A DNA stretch of 64,000 nt from Oscillospiraceae bacterium (lineage in GTDB: Bacteria; Bacillota; Clostridia; Oscillospirales; Oscillospiraceae): assembly GCA_015067885.1 (NCBI GenBank), contig SVLO01000007.1, positions 1-64,000 of the forward strand. The letters are read 5' to 3'. Shown here in pieces: positions 8,303 through 17,363 of the stretch; within the stretch, counting starts at the first letter, position 1; the number at the start of each line of letters is the position of its first letter. The notes below the pieces were generated by a model. That model did no database searches, was not told where the DNA came from, and was given only the letters and a program-made list of their open reading frames with translations. A program made the position numbers and the translations under genes.

Positions 8303-10009
8303 ATGGCTGACGAAACCATTCTGAACACCGCCGAAGAGGGCGCTGTCACCAGCCAAAACTTCATCCACGAGTTTATTACCGAGGATCTGGCCGAGGGCGG
8401 CCGGTGCGAGGGTATGCAGGTGCACACCCGCTTCCCGCCCGAGCCCAATGGCTACCTCCATATCGGCCACTGCAAGGCGCTGATCATCGACTTCGGCTCT
8501 GCCGAGAAGTTCGGCGGCATCTGCAACCTGCGTATGGACGACACCAACCCCGCCAAGGAGGACACCGAGTTCGTCGACGCCATTCAGGAGGATATCCACT
8601 GGCTGGGCTTTGACTGGGGCGACCGGTTCTTCTACGGCAGCGACTATTTTGAGAAGACCTACGAGCTGGCGGTGGGCCTGATCAAAAAGGGCCTTGCCTA
8701 CGTGTGCGAGTTGACTCCCGAGGAGTTTAAGGAGTACCGCGGCGACATCGGCACTCCCGCCCGCTCCCCCTGGCGTGACCGCCCCATCGAGGAGTCTTTG
8801 GATCTGTTCGAGCGTATGCGCAAGGGCGAGTTCCCCGAGGGATCCAAGACCCTGCGCGCCAAGATCGACCTGGCCAGCGGCAACTTCAATATGCGCGACC
8901 CCGTCATCTACCGCATCCGTTACATCCACCACCACCGCCAGGGCGACAAGTGGTGCATCTTCCCCATGTACGACTTCGCCCACCCCATTCAGGACGCGTT
9001 GGAGGGCATCACCCACTCTCTGTGTTCTCTGGAGTACGAGGATCACCGTCCCCTGTACGACTGGGTCATCAACAACACCGACGTACCCTCCAAGCCCCGG
9101 CAGATCGAGTTCGCCCGCCTGGGTATCAACTACACCGTTATGTCCAAGCGTAAGCTGCGCAAGCTGGTGGAGGAGGGTTACGTGTCCGGCTGGAACGACC
9201 CCCGTATGCCCACTCTGTGCGGTCTGCGCCGCCGTGGCTACACCCCCGCCGCCATCCGGGACTTCTGCGACCGCATCGGCGTGGCCAAGAACCCCTCCAC
9301 CGTGGAGTACGGCTTTTTGGAGCATTGCCTGCGTGAGGACCTGAACGAGTCCGCCCGCCGGGTCATGGCCGTGCTGCGCCCCATCCCCCTGACCATCACC
9401 AACTACCCCGAGGGTCAGTCCGAGACCTTTGAGGTGGAGAATAACCCCAACCGTCCCGAGGACGGCACCCGACCCGTCACCTTCTCCCGCCACCTGTTTA
9501 TCGAGGCGGACGACTTTATGCAGGAGCCTATCCCCAAGTACAAGCGCCTGTTCCCCGACGGCCCCGAGTGCCGCCTGAAGGGCGCCTACCTCATCACCTG
9601 CACCGGCTGCGTCACCGATGAGAACGGCAACGTCACCGAGATTTTGGCCACCTACGACCCCGAGTCCAAGGGCGGCAACCCCGCCGACGGCCGCAAGGTC
9701 AAGGGTGCCACCATCCACTGGGTGGACGCCGCCACCGCCATCGACGCCGAGGTGCGCCTGTACGATAACCTGTTCTCCGACCCCGATCCCGACGGCGGCG
9801 ACAAGGACTTTTTGGACTGCCTGAACCCCGGCTCGCTGGAGGTGCTGACCGGCTGCAAGCTGGAGGCGTCCCTGGCCAACACCGACCCTGCCGACCGATT
9901 CCAGTTCATGCGTCTGGGCTACTTCTGCGCCGACAGCGTGGACTCCACCCCGGACAAGCCCGTGTTCAACCGCGCCGTCAGCCTGAAGGACGGCTTCAAA
10001 GCCAAATAA
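8303..10009 (+). CDS. glnS: Glutaminyl-tRNA synthetase
   Basis: 568 residues, start ATG 8303 after AGGAGG. Class I signature HIGH is in FPPEPNGYLHIGHCKA near residue 45, and the KMSKS loop is the MSKRKL form typical of GlnRS. The Rossmann catalytic core is followed by the two beta-barrel anticodon-binding domains (about residues 340-550). Length matches bacterial GlnRS (about 550). It charges tRNA-Gln directly. Most Firmicutes instead use a non-discriminating GluRS plus GatCAB, so its presence is a lineage trait or an old acquisition. Its own promoter and terminator suggest a single-gene transcript. Confidence 0.95.
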   Translation: MADETILNTAEEGAVTSQNFIHEFITEDLAEGGRCEGMQVHTRFPPEPNGYLHIGHCKALIIDFGSAEKFGGICNLRMDDTNPAKEDTEFVDAIQEDIHWLGFDWGDRFFYGSDYFEKTYELAVGLIKKGLAYVCELTPEEFKEYRGDIGTPARSPWRDRPIEESLDLFERMRKGEFPEGSKTLRAKIDLASGNFNMRDPVIYRIRYIHHHRQGDKWCIFPMYDFAHPIQDALEGITHSLCSLEYEDHRPLYDWVINNTDVPSKPRQIEFARLGINYTVMSKRKLRKLVEEGYVSGWNDPRMPTLCGLRRRGYTPAAIRDFCDRIGVAKNPSTVEYGFLEHCLREDLNESARRVMAVLRPIPLTITNYPEGQSETFEVENNPNRPEDGTRPVTFSRHLFIEADDFMQEPIPKYKRLFPDGPECRLKGAYLITCTGCVTDENGNVTEILATYDPESKGGNPADGRKVKGATIHWVDAATAIDAEVRLYDNLFSDPDPDGGDKDFLDCLNPGSLEVLTGCKLEASLANTDPADRFQFMRLGYFCADSVDSTPDKPVFNRAVSLKDGFKAK

Positions 10010-10016
10010 TCCACCA

Positions 10017-10047
10017 AAACACACCGCACACTCTGCGGTGTGTTTTG
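10017..10047 (+). terminator. Terminator after glnS
   Basis: Stem AAACACACCGCA / TGCGGTGTGTTTT with its own T-rich 3' arm. Confidence 0.85.
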
Positions 10048-10076
10048 CCCATGACCTATGAAATGAGGGTTTTGTT

Positions 10077-11210
10077 ATGAGTCAAGTGTATCGCTTTTCC
10101 GCCCCCGGCCGCACGGAGATCTGCGGCAACCACACCGACCACCAGCACGGCTGCGTGCTGGCCGCGGCGGTCAATTTGGACTCTGTGGCCGAAGTCACTT
10201 TGAACGAAACCGGCGTGATCCGCATCCTGTCCCAAGGCTACGCCCCCGTGGAGGTGGCCGTGGACGACCTTGCCCTGCGCGAGGAGGAGAAGAACACCAC
10301 CGCCGCCCTGGTCCGGGGCGTGGCCGCCGGATTTGCCCGCCGGGGCGCCGTGCTGGGCGGGTTTGAGGCTTCTGTCACCTCCACCGTCCTGCCCGGCAGC
10401 GGTTTGAGTTCCTCCGCCTCCTTCGAGGTGCTCATCGGCACCATTCTCAACGAGCTGTTCTTTGACCGCAAGCTCACCGCCGTGGAGATCGCCCAGATCG
10501 CCCAGTGGGCGGAGAACGCCTACTTTGGCAAGCCCTGCGGTCTGATGGACCAGGCCGCCTCCTCCGTGGGCGGCATGGTCTTTATGGACTTCAACGCCCC
10601 CTCCGCCCCCATTGTGGAGCGGGTGGACTTCGACTTCGCGGCCGCCGGTCACGCCCTGTGCATCATCGACAGCGGCGCCGACCACGCCGACCTGACCGAC
10701 GAGTACGCCGCCATCACCCGGGAGCTGGGCGCCCTGTGCGCCCACTTCGGCGCCAAGGTGCTGCGGGACGTACCCCGGGCGGAGTTCTTCGCCCGCCTGC
10801 CCCAGTTGAAGGGTCAGGTCCCCGACCGGTCCATCCTGCGCGCCATCCACTTCTATCAGGAGAACGACCGGGTCCTGCGCCAGGTGGAGGCTCTGCGCCG
10901 TGGCGACTTTGCCACCTTCCTGACTCTCGCCCGCCAGTCCGGCCGCAGCTCCTGGATGTATCTGCAGAACATCGTCCCCACCGGCGCGGTGGCCCATCAG
11001 GACGTGGCGGTAGCCCTGGCCCTGTGCGACATCCTGCTGGGTGACCGTGGCGCCTTCCGCGTCCACGGCGGTGGCTTTGCCGGCACCATTCAGGCCTTTG
11101 TCCCCCTGGATATGCTGGACGAGTTCAAGTCCGGCATGGAGGCCGTGCTGGGCGAAGGAAGCTGCCACGTGCTGTCCGTCCGCGCCGAGGGCGGCGTGCG
11201 CCTGGCCTGA
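10077..11210 (+). CDS. Galactokinase-like GHMP sugar kinase
   Basis: 377 residues. The galactokinase signature is present in the form PGRTEICGNHTDHQHG at the N-terminus, where classical GalK has GEHTDY. The GHMP ATP loop is PGSGLSSSASFEV (about residues 102-115), and the third motif is HGGGFAGTIQAF. It phosphorylates a sugar at C1 with ATP in the cytoplasm. The changed signature (ICGNHTDH) leaves open that the substrate is another aldose. It is followed after 12 bases by the glycerol-1-phosphate dehydrogenase gene, so the two are co-transcribed. No galT or galE is nearby. Confidence 0.82.
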   Translation: MSQVYRFSAPGRTEICGNHTDHQHGCVLAAAVNLDSVAEVTLNETGVIRILSQGYAPVEVAVDDLALREEEKNTTAALVRGVAAGFARRGAVLGGFEASVTSTVLPGSGLSSSASFEVLIGTILNELFFDRKLTAVEIAQIAQWAENAYFGKPCGLMDQAASSVGGMVFMDFNAPSAPIVERVDFDFAAAGHALCIIDSGADHADLTDEYAAITRELGALCAHFGAKVLRDVPRAEFFARLPQLKGQVPDRSILRAIHFYQENDRVLRQVEALRRGDFATFLTLARQSGRSSWMYLQNIVPTGAVAHQDVAVALALCDILLGDRGAFRVHGGGFAGTIQAFVPLDMLDEFKSGMEAVLGEGSCHVLSVRAEGGVRLA

Positions 11211-11222
11211 CGGAGAGCTGCC

Positions 11223-12482
11223 ATGGACATCAACCAACTGCTTCAAGGCCTGGACTGCCCCTGCGGCCGTCCCCACACCTGCCCCATACAGTACGTGTAC
11301 ATCGAGCCAAACGCCGCCGCCCGCCTTGGCGAAATTTGCGGCCACCGCGACCGTGTACTGCTGGTCGCGGACGAGAACACCTACGCCGCAGCCGGCAGGC
11401 AGGTCGCAGAGGCTCTGCAAGGCAAGTCCGTCCGGCAGGTCCTCTTCCCCGGCGCCCCCCTGCTCATCCCCAACGAAGATGCCATTGACACAGTGACCGC
11501 CGCCCTGGGCGACGCGGAGCTGATCGTGGGTGTGGGTTCCGGTGTTATTCAGGATCTGTGTAAGTACGTCAGCCACCAAAGCCACGTCCCCTACGTCATC
11601 GTGGCCACCGCCCCCTCCATGGACGGCTACGCCTCCAGCGGCGCGGCCATGATCACCGGCGGCATGAAGGTGACCTACCCCGTGGGTCTGCCCACCGCCA
11701 TTTTGGCCGACCCCGCCGTGCTGGCACAGGCGCCGCTGGAAATGCTCAAGGCCGGCTACGGCGACATCATCGGTAAGTACTCCTCTCTCAACGACTGGAA
11801 GCTGAGCCATCTGGTCAACGGTGAGTACTTCTGCCAGCAGATCTACGATCTGACCTTTGAGCAGGTGCAGAACACCATCCGACTTGCCGACGGCATCCTC
11901 AAGCGGGACGAGGCCGCCATGGCCGCCCTGATGGAGGCGCTGGTGGTGGTGGGCATCCTGCTGAGCTTCGTGGGCAACTCCCGCCCCGCCTCAGGCAGCG
12001 AGCATCACCTGTCCCACTTCTTCGAGATCACCGGCATCATCAACGGCCGGGACTACTTCCCCCACGGCATCGACGTGGCCTACTCCACCATCATCACCGC
12101 CCAACTGCGAGAACGGCTGCTGCAGGCCGAATTCCCCGCCAGGCTCTACCGCCCCGACCCGGCCCGGTACCGGACGGACATGGAGCGGATCTACAAGCAG
12201 GTGGCCCCCGGCTGTATGGCCCTGCAGGAGGAGATGGGCCGCTATCAAAGCAGCGACGCTGCCCCCTACCTGGACCACGAGTCGGCCATCCGTTCCGTGC
12301 TGGCTGAAATGCCCTCCGCTGACGAGATCGTCCGCCTGCTTGGCCTTGTGGAGCTTGACCCGGCGGAGTTTTACGCCTTCTATGGCGACGAGTTACTGGC
12401 CGATGCCATCCATTATGCCAAGGACCTCAAAGACCGTTACACCGTGCTTTGGATGTATTACGATTTCTTTGGTACTGTTTGA
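11223..12482 (+). CDS. sn-Glycerol-1-phosphate dehydrogenase family protein (AraM/EgsA type)
   Basis: 419 residues of the iron/zinc alcohol-dehydrogenase-like fold. NAD-binding marks are GVGSGVIQDLCKY and ATAPSMDGYASSGAAM, the signature of glycerol-1-phosphate dehydrogenases. The metal residues are supplied by the Asp of GYGDIIGKY and the His residues in EHHLSHFFE and PHGIDVAY. The enzyme reduces dihydroxyacetone phosphate to sn-glycerol-1-phosphate; in bacteria of this type it feeds heptaprenylglyceryl lipids or arabinose-linked metabolism. ATG 11223 lies 12 bases after the kinase stop, with a weak GGAGAG site. A strong terminator follows. Confidence 0.85.
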   Translation: MDINQLLQGLDCPCGRPHTCPIQYVYIEPNAAARLGEICGHRDRVLLVADENTYAAAGRQVAEALQGKSVRQVLFPGAPLLIPNEDAIDTVTAALGDAELIVGVGSGVIQDLCKYVSHQSHVPYVIVATAPSMDGYASSGAAMITGGMKVTYPVGLPTAILADPAVLAQAPLEMLKAGYGDIIGKYSSLNDWKLSHLVNGEYFCQQIYDLTFEQVQNTIRLADGILKRDEAAMAALMEALVVVGILLSFVGNSRPASGSEHHLSHFFEITGIINGRDYFPHGIDVAYSTIITAQLRERLLQAEFPARLYRPDPARYRTDMERIYKQVAPGCMALQEEMGRYQSSDAAPYLDHESAIRSVLAEMPSADEIVRLLGLVELDPAEFYAFYGDELLADAIHYAKDLKDRYTVLWMYYDFFGTV

Positions 12483-12490
12483 TCCCCACC

Positions 12491-12527
12491 CAAAGGGCCG
12501 CTGCCTGTGGCAGCGGCCCTTTTTTAC
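12491..12527 (+). terminator. Terminator after the kinase/dehydrogenase pair
   Basis: Stem AAAGGGCCGCTGCC / GGCAGCGGCCCTTT followed by a T run. Confidence 0.92.
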
Positions 12528-12569
12528 CGCTTTTCCGCAAGAATTACAATACAGACCACAGCATTCACA

Positions 12570-12598
12570 TTGTAAAGCGGCAGTTCCATCGCTATAAT
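12570..12598 (+). promoter_or_regulatory. Strong promoter of the six-gene operon
   Basis: TTGTAA (12570-12575), exact 17-base spacer, TATAAT (12593-12598), 34 bases before the first start codon. No obvious operator palindrome and no adjacent regulator gene. Confidence 0.8.
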
Positions 12599-12631
12599 TA
12601 AGCTATGATGTTATGAAAAAAGGTGTCGATT

Positions 12632-13948
12632 ATGGTTAAAAAGGTCTACACAACGGCCCAGGAGTTCTTCGCACAAAACGAAGGCTTGGGTTTGAATCTC
12701 CCCTACAGTGAGAACACCGACCTCCTCGCTGCCCCTCTGAGCGTCGGAAAGCTCACCATCCCCAACCGCCTGGCCTGTCAGGCTATGGAGGGCTGCGACG
12801 GCACCGCCGACGGCAGTCCCGACGAGCTGACCGTCCGCCGCTACGACCGCTTTGCCGCCGGCGGCGCGGGCCTGATCTGGTTCGAGGCTACCGCCGTCCT
12901 GCCCGAGGGACGTGCCAACCCCCGTCAGCTCTATATCCACAAGGGCAATCTGGACAACTTCAAGCGCCAGGTGGAGCGCATCAAGGAGACCGGCCTGAAA
13001 ACCAACGGCTTCGAGCCGGTGGTCATCATGCAGGCCACCCACTCCGGCCGCTACAGCAAGCCGGAGGGTACTCCCGCCCCCCTCATCGCCTACAACAACC
13101 CCATCTTCGAGGGTGACAGCCCCATCTCCGCCGACCGCATCGTCACCGACGATTATTTGGACACGGTGCGTAATGCACTGGTGGAGGGTTCCGCCCTGGC
13201 TCAGCAGGCCGGCTTCGACGGCGTGGACATCAAAGCCTGCCACCGCTACCTCAATTCCGAGCTGCTGTCCGCCTACCACCGCCCCGGCAAGTACGGCGGC
13301 AGTTTGGAAAACCGCACCCGCCTGCTGCGGGAGGGTATTGCCGGCGCCATGGAGCGCTGCGGCGGTAACTTTATCGTGTCCTCCCGCATGAACGTGTACG
13401 ACGGGTTCCCCCGCCCCTACGGCTTCGGCGTGGGTGAGGACGGCACCGATTTCGACCCCACGGAGCCGGTTTGGCTGTTGAAGCAGTTGCGCCGTCAGGG
13501 TGTGGAGCTGCTGAACATCACCATGGGCAACCCCTACTTCAACCCCCACGTCAACCGCCCCTACACCATGGGCGGGTATGAGCCGCCGGAGCATCCCCTG
13601 ACCGGCGTGGCCCGTATGCTCCACGGCATTGCCGCCTTGAAGCGGGAGGTACCTGAGCTGAAGCTTATCTGCTCCGCCGTGACCTACCTGGGCGTGGCCG
13701 CCCCCAATGTGGTGGCCGCCTTTGTGGAGCAGGGTGGCTTTGACATGGGCGGCTTTGGCCGCACCGTCTTCGCCTACCCCGACTTTGCCAACGACATCGT
13801 CAAAACCGGCGGCATGGACAAGAACAAACTGTGCATCTGCTGCTCCAAGTGTACCGAGATCATGCGCACCCCCGGCGGCACCCCCGGCTGCGTCATTCGG
13901 GACCGGGACGTGTATCTGCCCATCTACAACCGCCAGTGCAAGAAATAA
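12632..13948 (+). CDS. NADH:flavin oxidoreductase, old-yellow-enzyme-like (operon gene 1)
   Basis: 438 residues. ATG 12632 is preferred over an in-frame GTG at 12623 because AAAAAAGGTG is correctly spaced for it. The N-terminal half is the FMN TIM barrel (IPNRLACQAMEGCDG, AAGGAGLIWFEATAV, the NPRQLYI loop); FDGVDIKACHRYLNSEL holds the usual active-site strand. Near the C-terminus CICCSKCTEIM and a later GCVIRD give closely spaced Cys residues, as in the 4Fe-4S cluster of 2,4-dienoyl-CoA reductase-like members, but the separate FAD/NADH domains of that group are missing. It likely reduces an activated C=C bond. First gene of a tight operon to 19379. Confidence 0.85.
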   Translation: MVKKVYTTAQEFFAQNEGLGLNLPYSENTDLLAAPLSVGKLTIPNRLACQAMEGCDGTADGSPDELTVRRYDRFAAGGAGLIWFEATAVLPEGRANPRQLYIHKGNLDNFKRQVERIKETGLKTNGFEPVVIMQATHSGRYSKPEGTPAPLIAYNNPIFEGDSPISADRIVTDDYLDTVRNALVEGSALAQQAGFDGVDIKACHRYLNSELLSAYHRPGKYGGSLENRTRLLREGIAGAMERCGGNFIVSSRMNVYDGFPRPYGFGVGEDGTDFDPTEPVWLLKQLRRQGVELLNITMGNPYFNPHVNRPYTMGGYEPPEHPLTGVARMLHGIAALKREVPELKLICSAVTYLGVAAPNVVAAFVEQGGFDMGGFGRTVFAYPDFANDIVKTGGMDKNKLCICCSKCTEIMRTPGGTPGCVIRDRDVYLPIYNRQCKK

Positions 13949-13961
13949 GGGAGGTTTTTCC

Positions 13962-14687
13962 ATGAAGATCGCTTTGGTTACCGGCGTGGCCGCCGGCATC
14001 GGAAAGGCTGTTGCAGAGCGCTTCCTGCGGGAGGGCTACGCCGTCTACGGCATGAGCCGCCGCCCCCAGCCTCCCATGGACCACCCCAACTTCCACTACA
14101 TCTCCGGCGACATCTCCGTACCGGCTGACCGGGAGCGGTTCGTGTCCGCCCCCGACCATGTGGATGCCCTGGTCAACGTGGCCGGCGTGGCCCCGAAGGT
14201 CCGGGCCGACCTGCTGGACATGACCGAGGAGAGCTACGACTACGTCATGGACATCAACACAAAGGGTACCCTGTTCCTCACCCAGCTTGCCGCCAATCGC
14301 ATGATCGGCAACGAGCTGACCGGCGGCGTGCGGGGACATATCTGCAACATCTCCTCCCTGTCCGCCTACACCAGCTCCGTCAACCGGGGCGAATACTGCA
14401 TTTCCAAGGCCGGCGTGACCATGATCACCCGCCTGTTTGCCGACCGCCTTGCCGAGTACGGCATCCCCGTCAACGAGGTCTGCCCCGGCATCATCGCCAC
14501 CGACATGACCTCCGGCGTGCAGGAAAAGTACGACCGGCTCATCGACGGCGGCCTGCTGCCCATCCAGCGCTGGGGTACCCCCGAGGACATTGCCGAGGCC
14601 GTTTGGGCCATCTGCGGCGGCCACCTGCCCTACATGACCGGCCAGTCCGTCAACATCGACGGCGGCTTCCACCTGCGCCGTCTGTAA
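13962..14687 (+). CDS. Short-chain dehydrogenase/reductase (operon gene 2)
   Basis: 241 residues from ATG 13962, preceded by GGGAGG; the frame is open further upstream but that part lies inside the previous gene. Rossmann motif TGVAAGIG (residues 7-14), NVAG at mid-domain, catalytic Ser in NISSLS and the YCISK form of YxxxK; the C-terminal PYMTGQSVNIDGGF is the classical SDR ending. It performs NAD(P)-linked oxidation or reduction of an alcohol/ketone. Placed between two flavoenzymes, it probably works on the same carbon skeleton. Confidence 0.93.
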   Translation: MKIALVTGVAAGIGKAVAERFLREGYAVYGMSRRPQPPMDHPNFHYISGDISVPADRERFVSAPDHVDALVNVAGVAPKVRADLLDMTEESYDYVMDINTKGTLFLTQLAANRMIGNELTGGVRGHICNISSLSAYTSSVNRGEYCISKAGVTMITRLFADRLAEYGIPVNEVCPGIIATDMTSGVQEKYDRLIDGGLLPIQRWGTPEDIAEAVWAICGGHLPYMTGQSVNIDGGFHLRRL

Positions 14688-14691
14688 CGCC

Positions 14692-16605
14692 ATGAACAAC
14701 GTGAATGTAATTTCGGTCGATGCTCTTGTCATCGGCACCGGCGCGGCGGGCTACAACGCCGCCATCCGTCTGCATCAGTTGGGGGTGGGCTGCGCTATCG
14801 TCACCGAGGGAGTGAAGATGGGTACCTCCCGCAACACCGGCAGCGATAAGCAGACCTACTACAAGCTGGGGCTGGGCGGCGACAGTGCCGACAGCGTGGC
14901 GCAGATGGCCGCCGACCTGTTTGCCGGCGGCAGCATGGACGGCGACACTGCCCTGTGCGAGGCCGCCCTGTCCGCCCGCTGCTTTCTGAATCTGTGCGAG
15001 CTGGGTGTCCCCTTCCCCGTTGACCGCTACGGCCAGTACGTGGGCTACAAGACCGACCACGACCCCCGGGCAAGAGCCACCTCCGCCGGTCCCCTGACCT
15101 CCAAGTTCATGACCGAAGTGCTGGAGCAGGAGGCTGCCCGGCGCAATATTCCCGTCTATGACGGCCTGTACGCCCTTGAGGTGCTGAAGGACGAGGGCGG
15201 CGTGTGCGGCCTGCTGTGTTTGGAGCGGAACACCGGCAATTTGACCGCCTTCCACACCTCCAACCTCATTATGGCCACCGGCGGCCCGGCGGGTATGTAC
15301 GCCCACAGCGTGTACCCCCATTGCCACACCGGCTCCACCTCCCTTGCCATCCTGGCCGGAGCAGAAATGCAGAACATGACCCACTGGCAGTTCGGTCTTG
15401 CCTCCGTGGCCCCCCGCTGGAACGTGTCCGGCACCTATATGCAGGCCCTGCCCCGCTTCGTGTCCGTGGACGAGGATGGCGTGGAATACGAGTTCCTGTC
15501 CGACTTCTTCCCCGACCCCTACGAAGCATTGTCCTGCGTGTTCCTCAAGGGCTATCAGTGGCCCTTTGACAGCAGCAAGGTCTTGACCGGCTCCTCCGTC
15601 ATTGACCTTTTGGTCTACCGTCAGTGCGTCCTGCTGGGCCGCCGGGTGTACCTGGACTTCCGCGCCAACCCCTTCGGCTTGACCGAGATCGACTTTGACC
15701 GCCTGGCCCCCGAGGCCAGGGACTACCTGCACGGCGCCGGTGCCTGCTTCGGCACCCCGCTGGAGCGGTTGCTGCACATGAACGCCCCGGCCTATGACCT
15801 CTATCACGGCAAGGGCGTGAACCTGAAAACCGAAATGCTGGAGATCGCCCTGTGCGCCCAGCATTGCAACGGCGGCGTGGCGGTAGACCTGTGGTGGCAG
15901 AGTTCCGTCCCCGGCCTGTTCGCCGCCGGCGAGTGCGCCGGCACCCACGGCATCGCCCGCCCCGGCGGCAGCGCCCTGAACGCCGGACAGGTTGGCTCCC
16001 TGCGGGCCGCCCAGTACATCGCCGCCCATCCCCGCCCCCAGTGTGATGAGCCGACCTTTTCCGCTCGGCTGGAGCAGGTCCTGTCCGCCCATCAGGGCTA
16101 TGAGGATACGCTGCTTGCCAACCCGGACAATGCCGACGCCCTGCTTGCCGACGCCCGCCGCCGCATGAGTAGTTTTGGCGGCGCCATCCGGGACCGGCTG
16201 GCCATGGAGCAGGCCTTGGAGCAGACTGAGCAGGCCCTCTCCGCCTGGCCCACAGGCGTTGGTGTCTGCAAAGCAGAACACCTTTACAAGGCTTATCAAT
16301 ACAGAGATACGCTGGTCTGTCAGCAACTCTGTCTGCACGCCATGCTGGACTACGCCGCCCAAAACGTCGGCACCCAGGGTTCCGCCCTGTATCCCTGCGC
16401 CGCCGGGCAATTGCGGGCCGGTCTGGATGCGTCGTTCCGCTTCTCCCCCGACCCCGCCGCCTGTCGGGACCGGGTACAGCAGGTCCGTCTGCTGTCCGAC
16501 GGCACCGTAGCCGCCACCTGGCGACCCGTCCGTCCCATCCCCGCCGAGGGCGAGGTATTTGAAACCCTTTGGCGCCGGTTCCGTGAGGACCGCAACGTAT
16601 ATTAA
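14692..16605 (+). CDS. FAD-dependent oxidoreductase, fumarate reductase/SDH flavoprotein family (operon gene 3)
   Basis: 637 residues. FAD dinucleotide motif GTGAAGYNAA near residue 14, the second FAD patch TSRNTGSDKQTYYK, and the C-terminal FAD/dimer motif FAAGECAGTHGIARPGGSAL. The long middle region is the capping domain, and the last 100 residues are the helical domain. No signal peptide, FMN-binding domain or haem motif is seen, so it is cytoplasmic and needs another electron donor, possibly the flavoprotein encoded by gene 1. Members reduce or form conjugated double bonds of carboxylates or steroid-like ketones. Starts four bases after the SDR stop without a clear ribosome site, implying coupling. 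Confidence 0.88.
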   Translation: MNNVNVISVDALVIGTGAAGYNAAIRLHQLGVGCAIVTEGVKMGTSRNTGSDKQTYYKLGLGGDSADSVAQMAADLFAGGSMDGDTALCEAALSARCFLNLCELGVPFPVDRYGQYVGYKTDHDPRARATSAGPLTSKFMTEVLEQEAARRNIPVYDGLYALEVLKDEGGVCGLLCLERNTGNLTAFHTSNLIMATGGPAGMYAHSVYPHCHTGSTSLAILAGAEMQNMTHWQFGLASVAPRWNVSGTYMQALPRFVSVDEDGVEYEFLSDFFPDPYEALSCVFLKGYQWPFDSSKVLTGSSVIDLLVYRQCVLLGRRVYLDFRANPFGLTEIDFDRLAPEARDYLHGAGACFGTPLERLLHMNAPAYDLYHGKGVNLKTEMLEIALCAQHCNGGVAVDLWWQSSVPGLFAAGECAGTHGIARPGGSALNAGQVGSLRAAQYIAAHPRPQCDEPTFSARLEQVLSAHQGYEDTLLANPDNADALLADARRRMSSFGGAIRDRLAMEQALEQTEQALSAWPTGVGVCKAEHLYKAYQYRDTLVCQQLCLHAMLDYAAQNVGTQGSALYPCAAGQLRAGLDASFRFSPDPAACRDRVQQVRLLSDGTVAATWRPVRPIPAEGEVFETLWRRFREDRNVY

Positions 16606-16617
16606 GGAGGAATTGTT

Positions 16618-17358
16618 ATGACCACCGGCTTGGTTTCCATTTCGTTCCGTCCCCTGACCCCGGAGCAGCTTGTTGCCGCCGCGGCGCAGGCGGGCCTTTC
16701 CTGTATCGAGTGGGGCAGCGACGTCCACGCCCCCTGTGACGACGAGGCCCGGCTGCAGGAGATCGTGGCCCTGCAAACGCAGTACGGCCTGACCTGCTGC
16801 TCTTACGGCACCTACTTCCGCCTGGGCAAGGACGATGTGTCCCAGCTACCCGACTACATCCGTGCCGCCAGGATCCTCGGCACCGACATTCTGCGCCTGT
16901 GGTGCGGTGAAAAGAACCCCGACGAATTCACCGCCGAGGAAAAGGCGGCTCTCTTTTCCGACTGCAAGGCCGCTGCCGCCATTGCCGAGCGCGAGGGCGT
17001 CATCCTGTGCCTGGAGTGCCACAACAACACCTATACCCAGACCAAGGAGGGTGCGCTGGAGCTGATGGAGCACGTTAACTCCCCCGCCTTCCGTATGTAC
17101 TGGCAGCCCAACCAGTACCGCACCGTGGAGGAAAACATCGCCTACGCCACCCTGCTGGCCCCCTACACCACCCACATCCACGTGTTCCAATGGAAGGGCA
17201 AGGAGAAGTTCCCCCTGTCCGACGGCATCGAGGAGTGGCGTGGCTACCTCAAGTGCTTTGAGGGGGACCACGCCCTGCTGCTGGAGTTTATGCCCGACCA
17301 CCAGGTGGCCACCCTCCCCCGGGAGGCCGACACCCTGCGCGAGATCATCGGAGGTTGA
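16618..17358 (+). CDS. Sugar phosphate isomerase/epimerase-like TIM barrel (operon gene 4)
   Basis: 246 residues, ATG 16618 after AAGGAGG. A xylose-isomerase-like barrel with LCLECHNNT, HIHVFQWKG and LLEFMP supplying Glu, His and Glu of the metal site. At the strand that usually gives the metal Asp (DTGN or DPAN) it has YWQPNQYRT instead, so this ligand appears lost or moved. Usually shorter than the barrels of the 0.8-3.3 kb operon. Role may be an isomerase or lyase acting on the operon's substrate; the altered metal site makes this uncertain. Confidence 0.72.
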   Translation: MTTGLVSISFRPLTPEQLVAAAAQAGLSCIEWGSDVHAPCDDEARLQEIVALQTQYGLTCCSYGTYFRLGKDDVSQLPDYIRAARILGTDILRLWCGEKNPDEFTAEEKAALFSDCKAAAAIAEREGVILCLECHNNTYTQTKEGALELMEHVNSPAFRMYWQPNQYRTVEENIAYATLLAPYTTHIHVFQWKGKEKFPLSDGIEEWRGYLKCFEGDHALLLEFMPDHQVATLPREADTLREIIGG

Positions 17359-17363
17359 CAACT

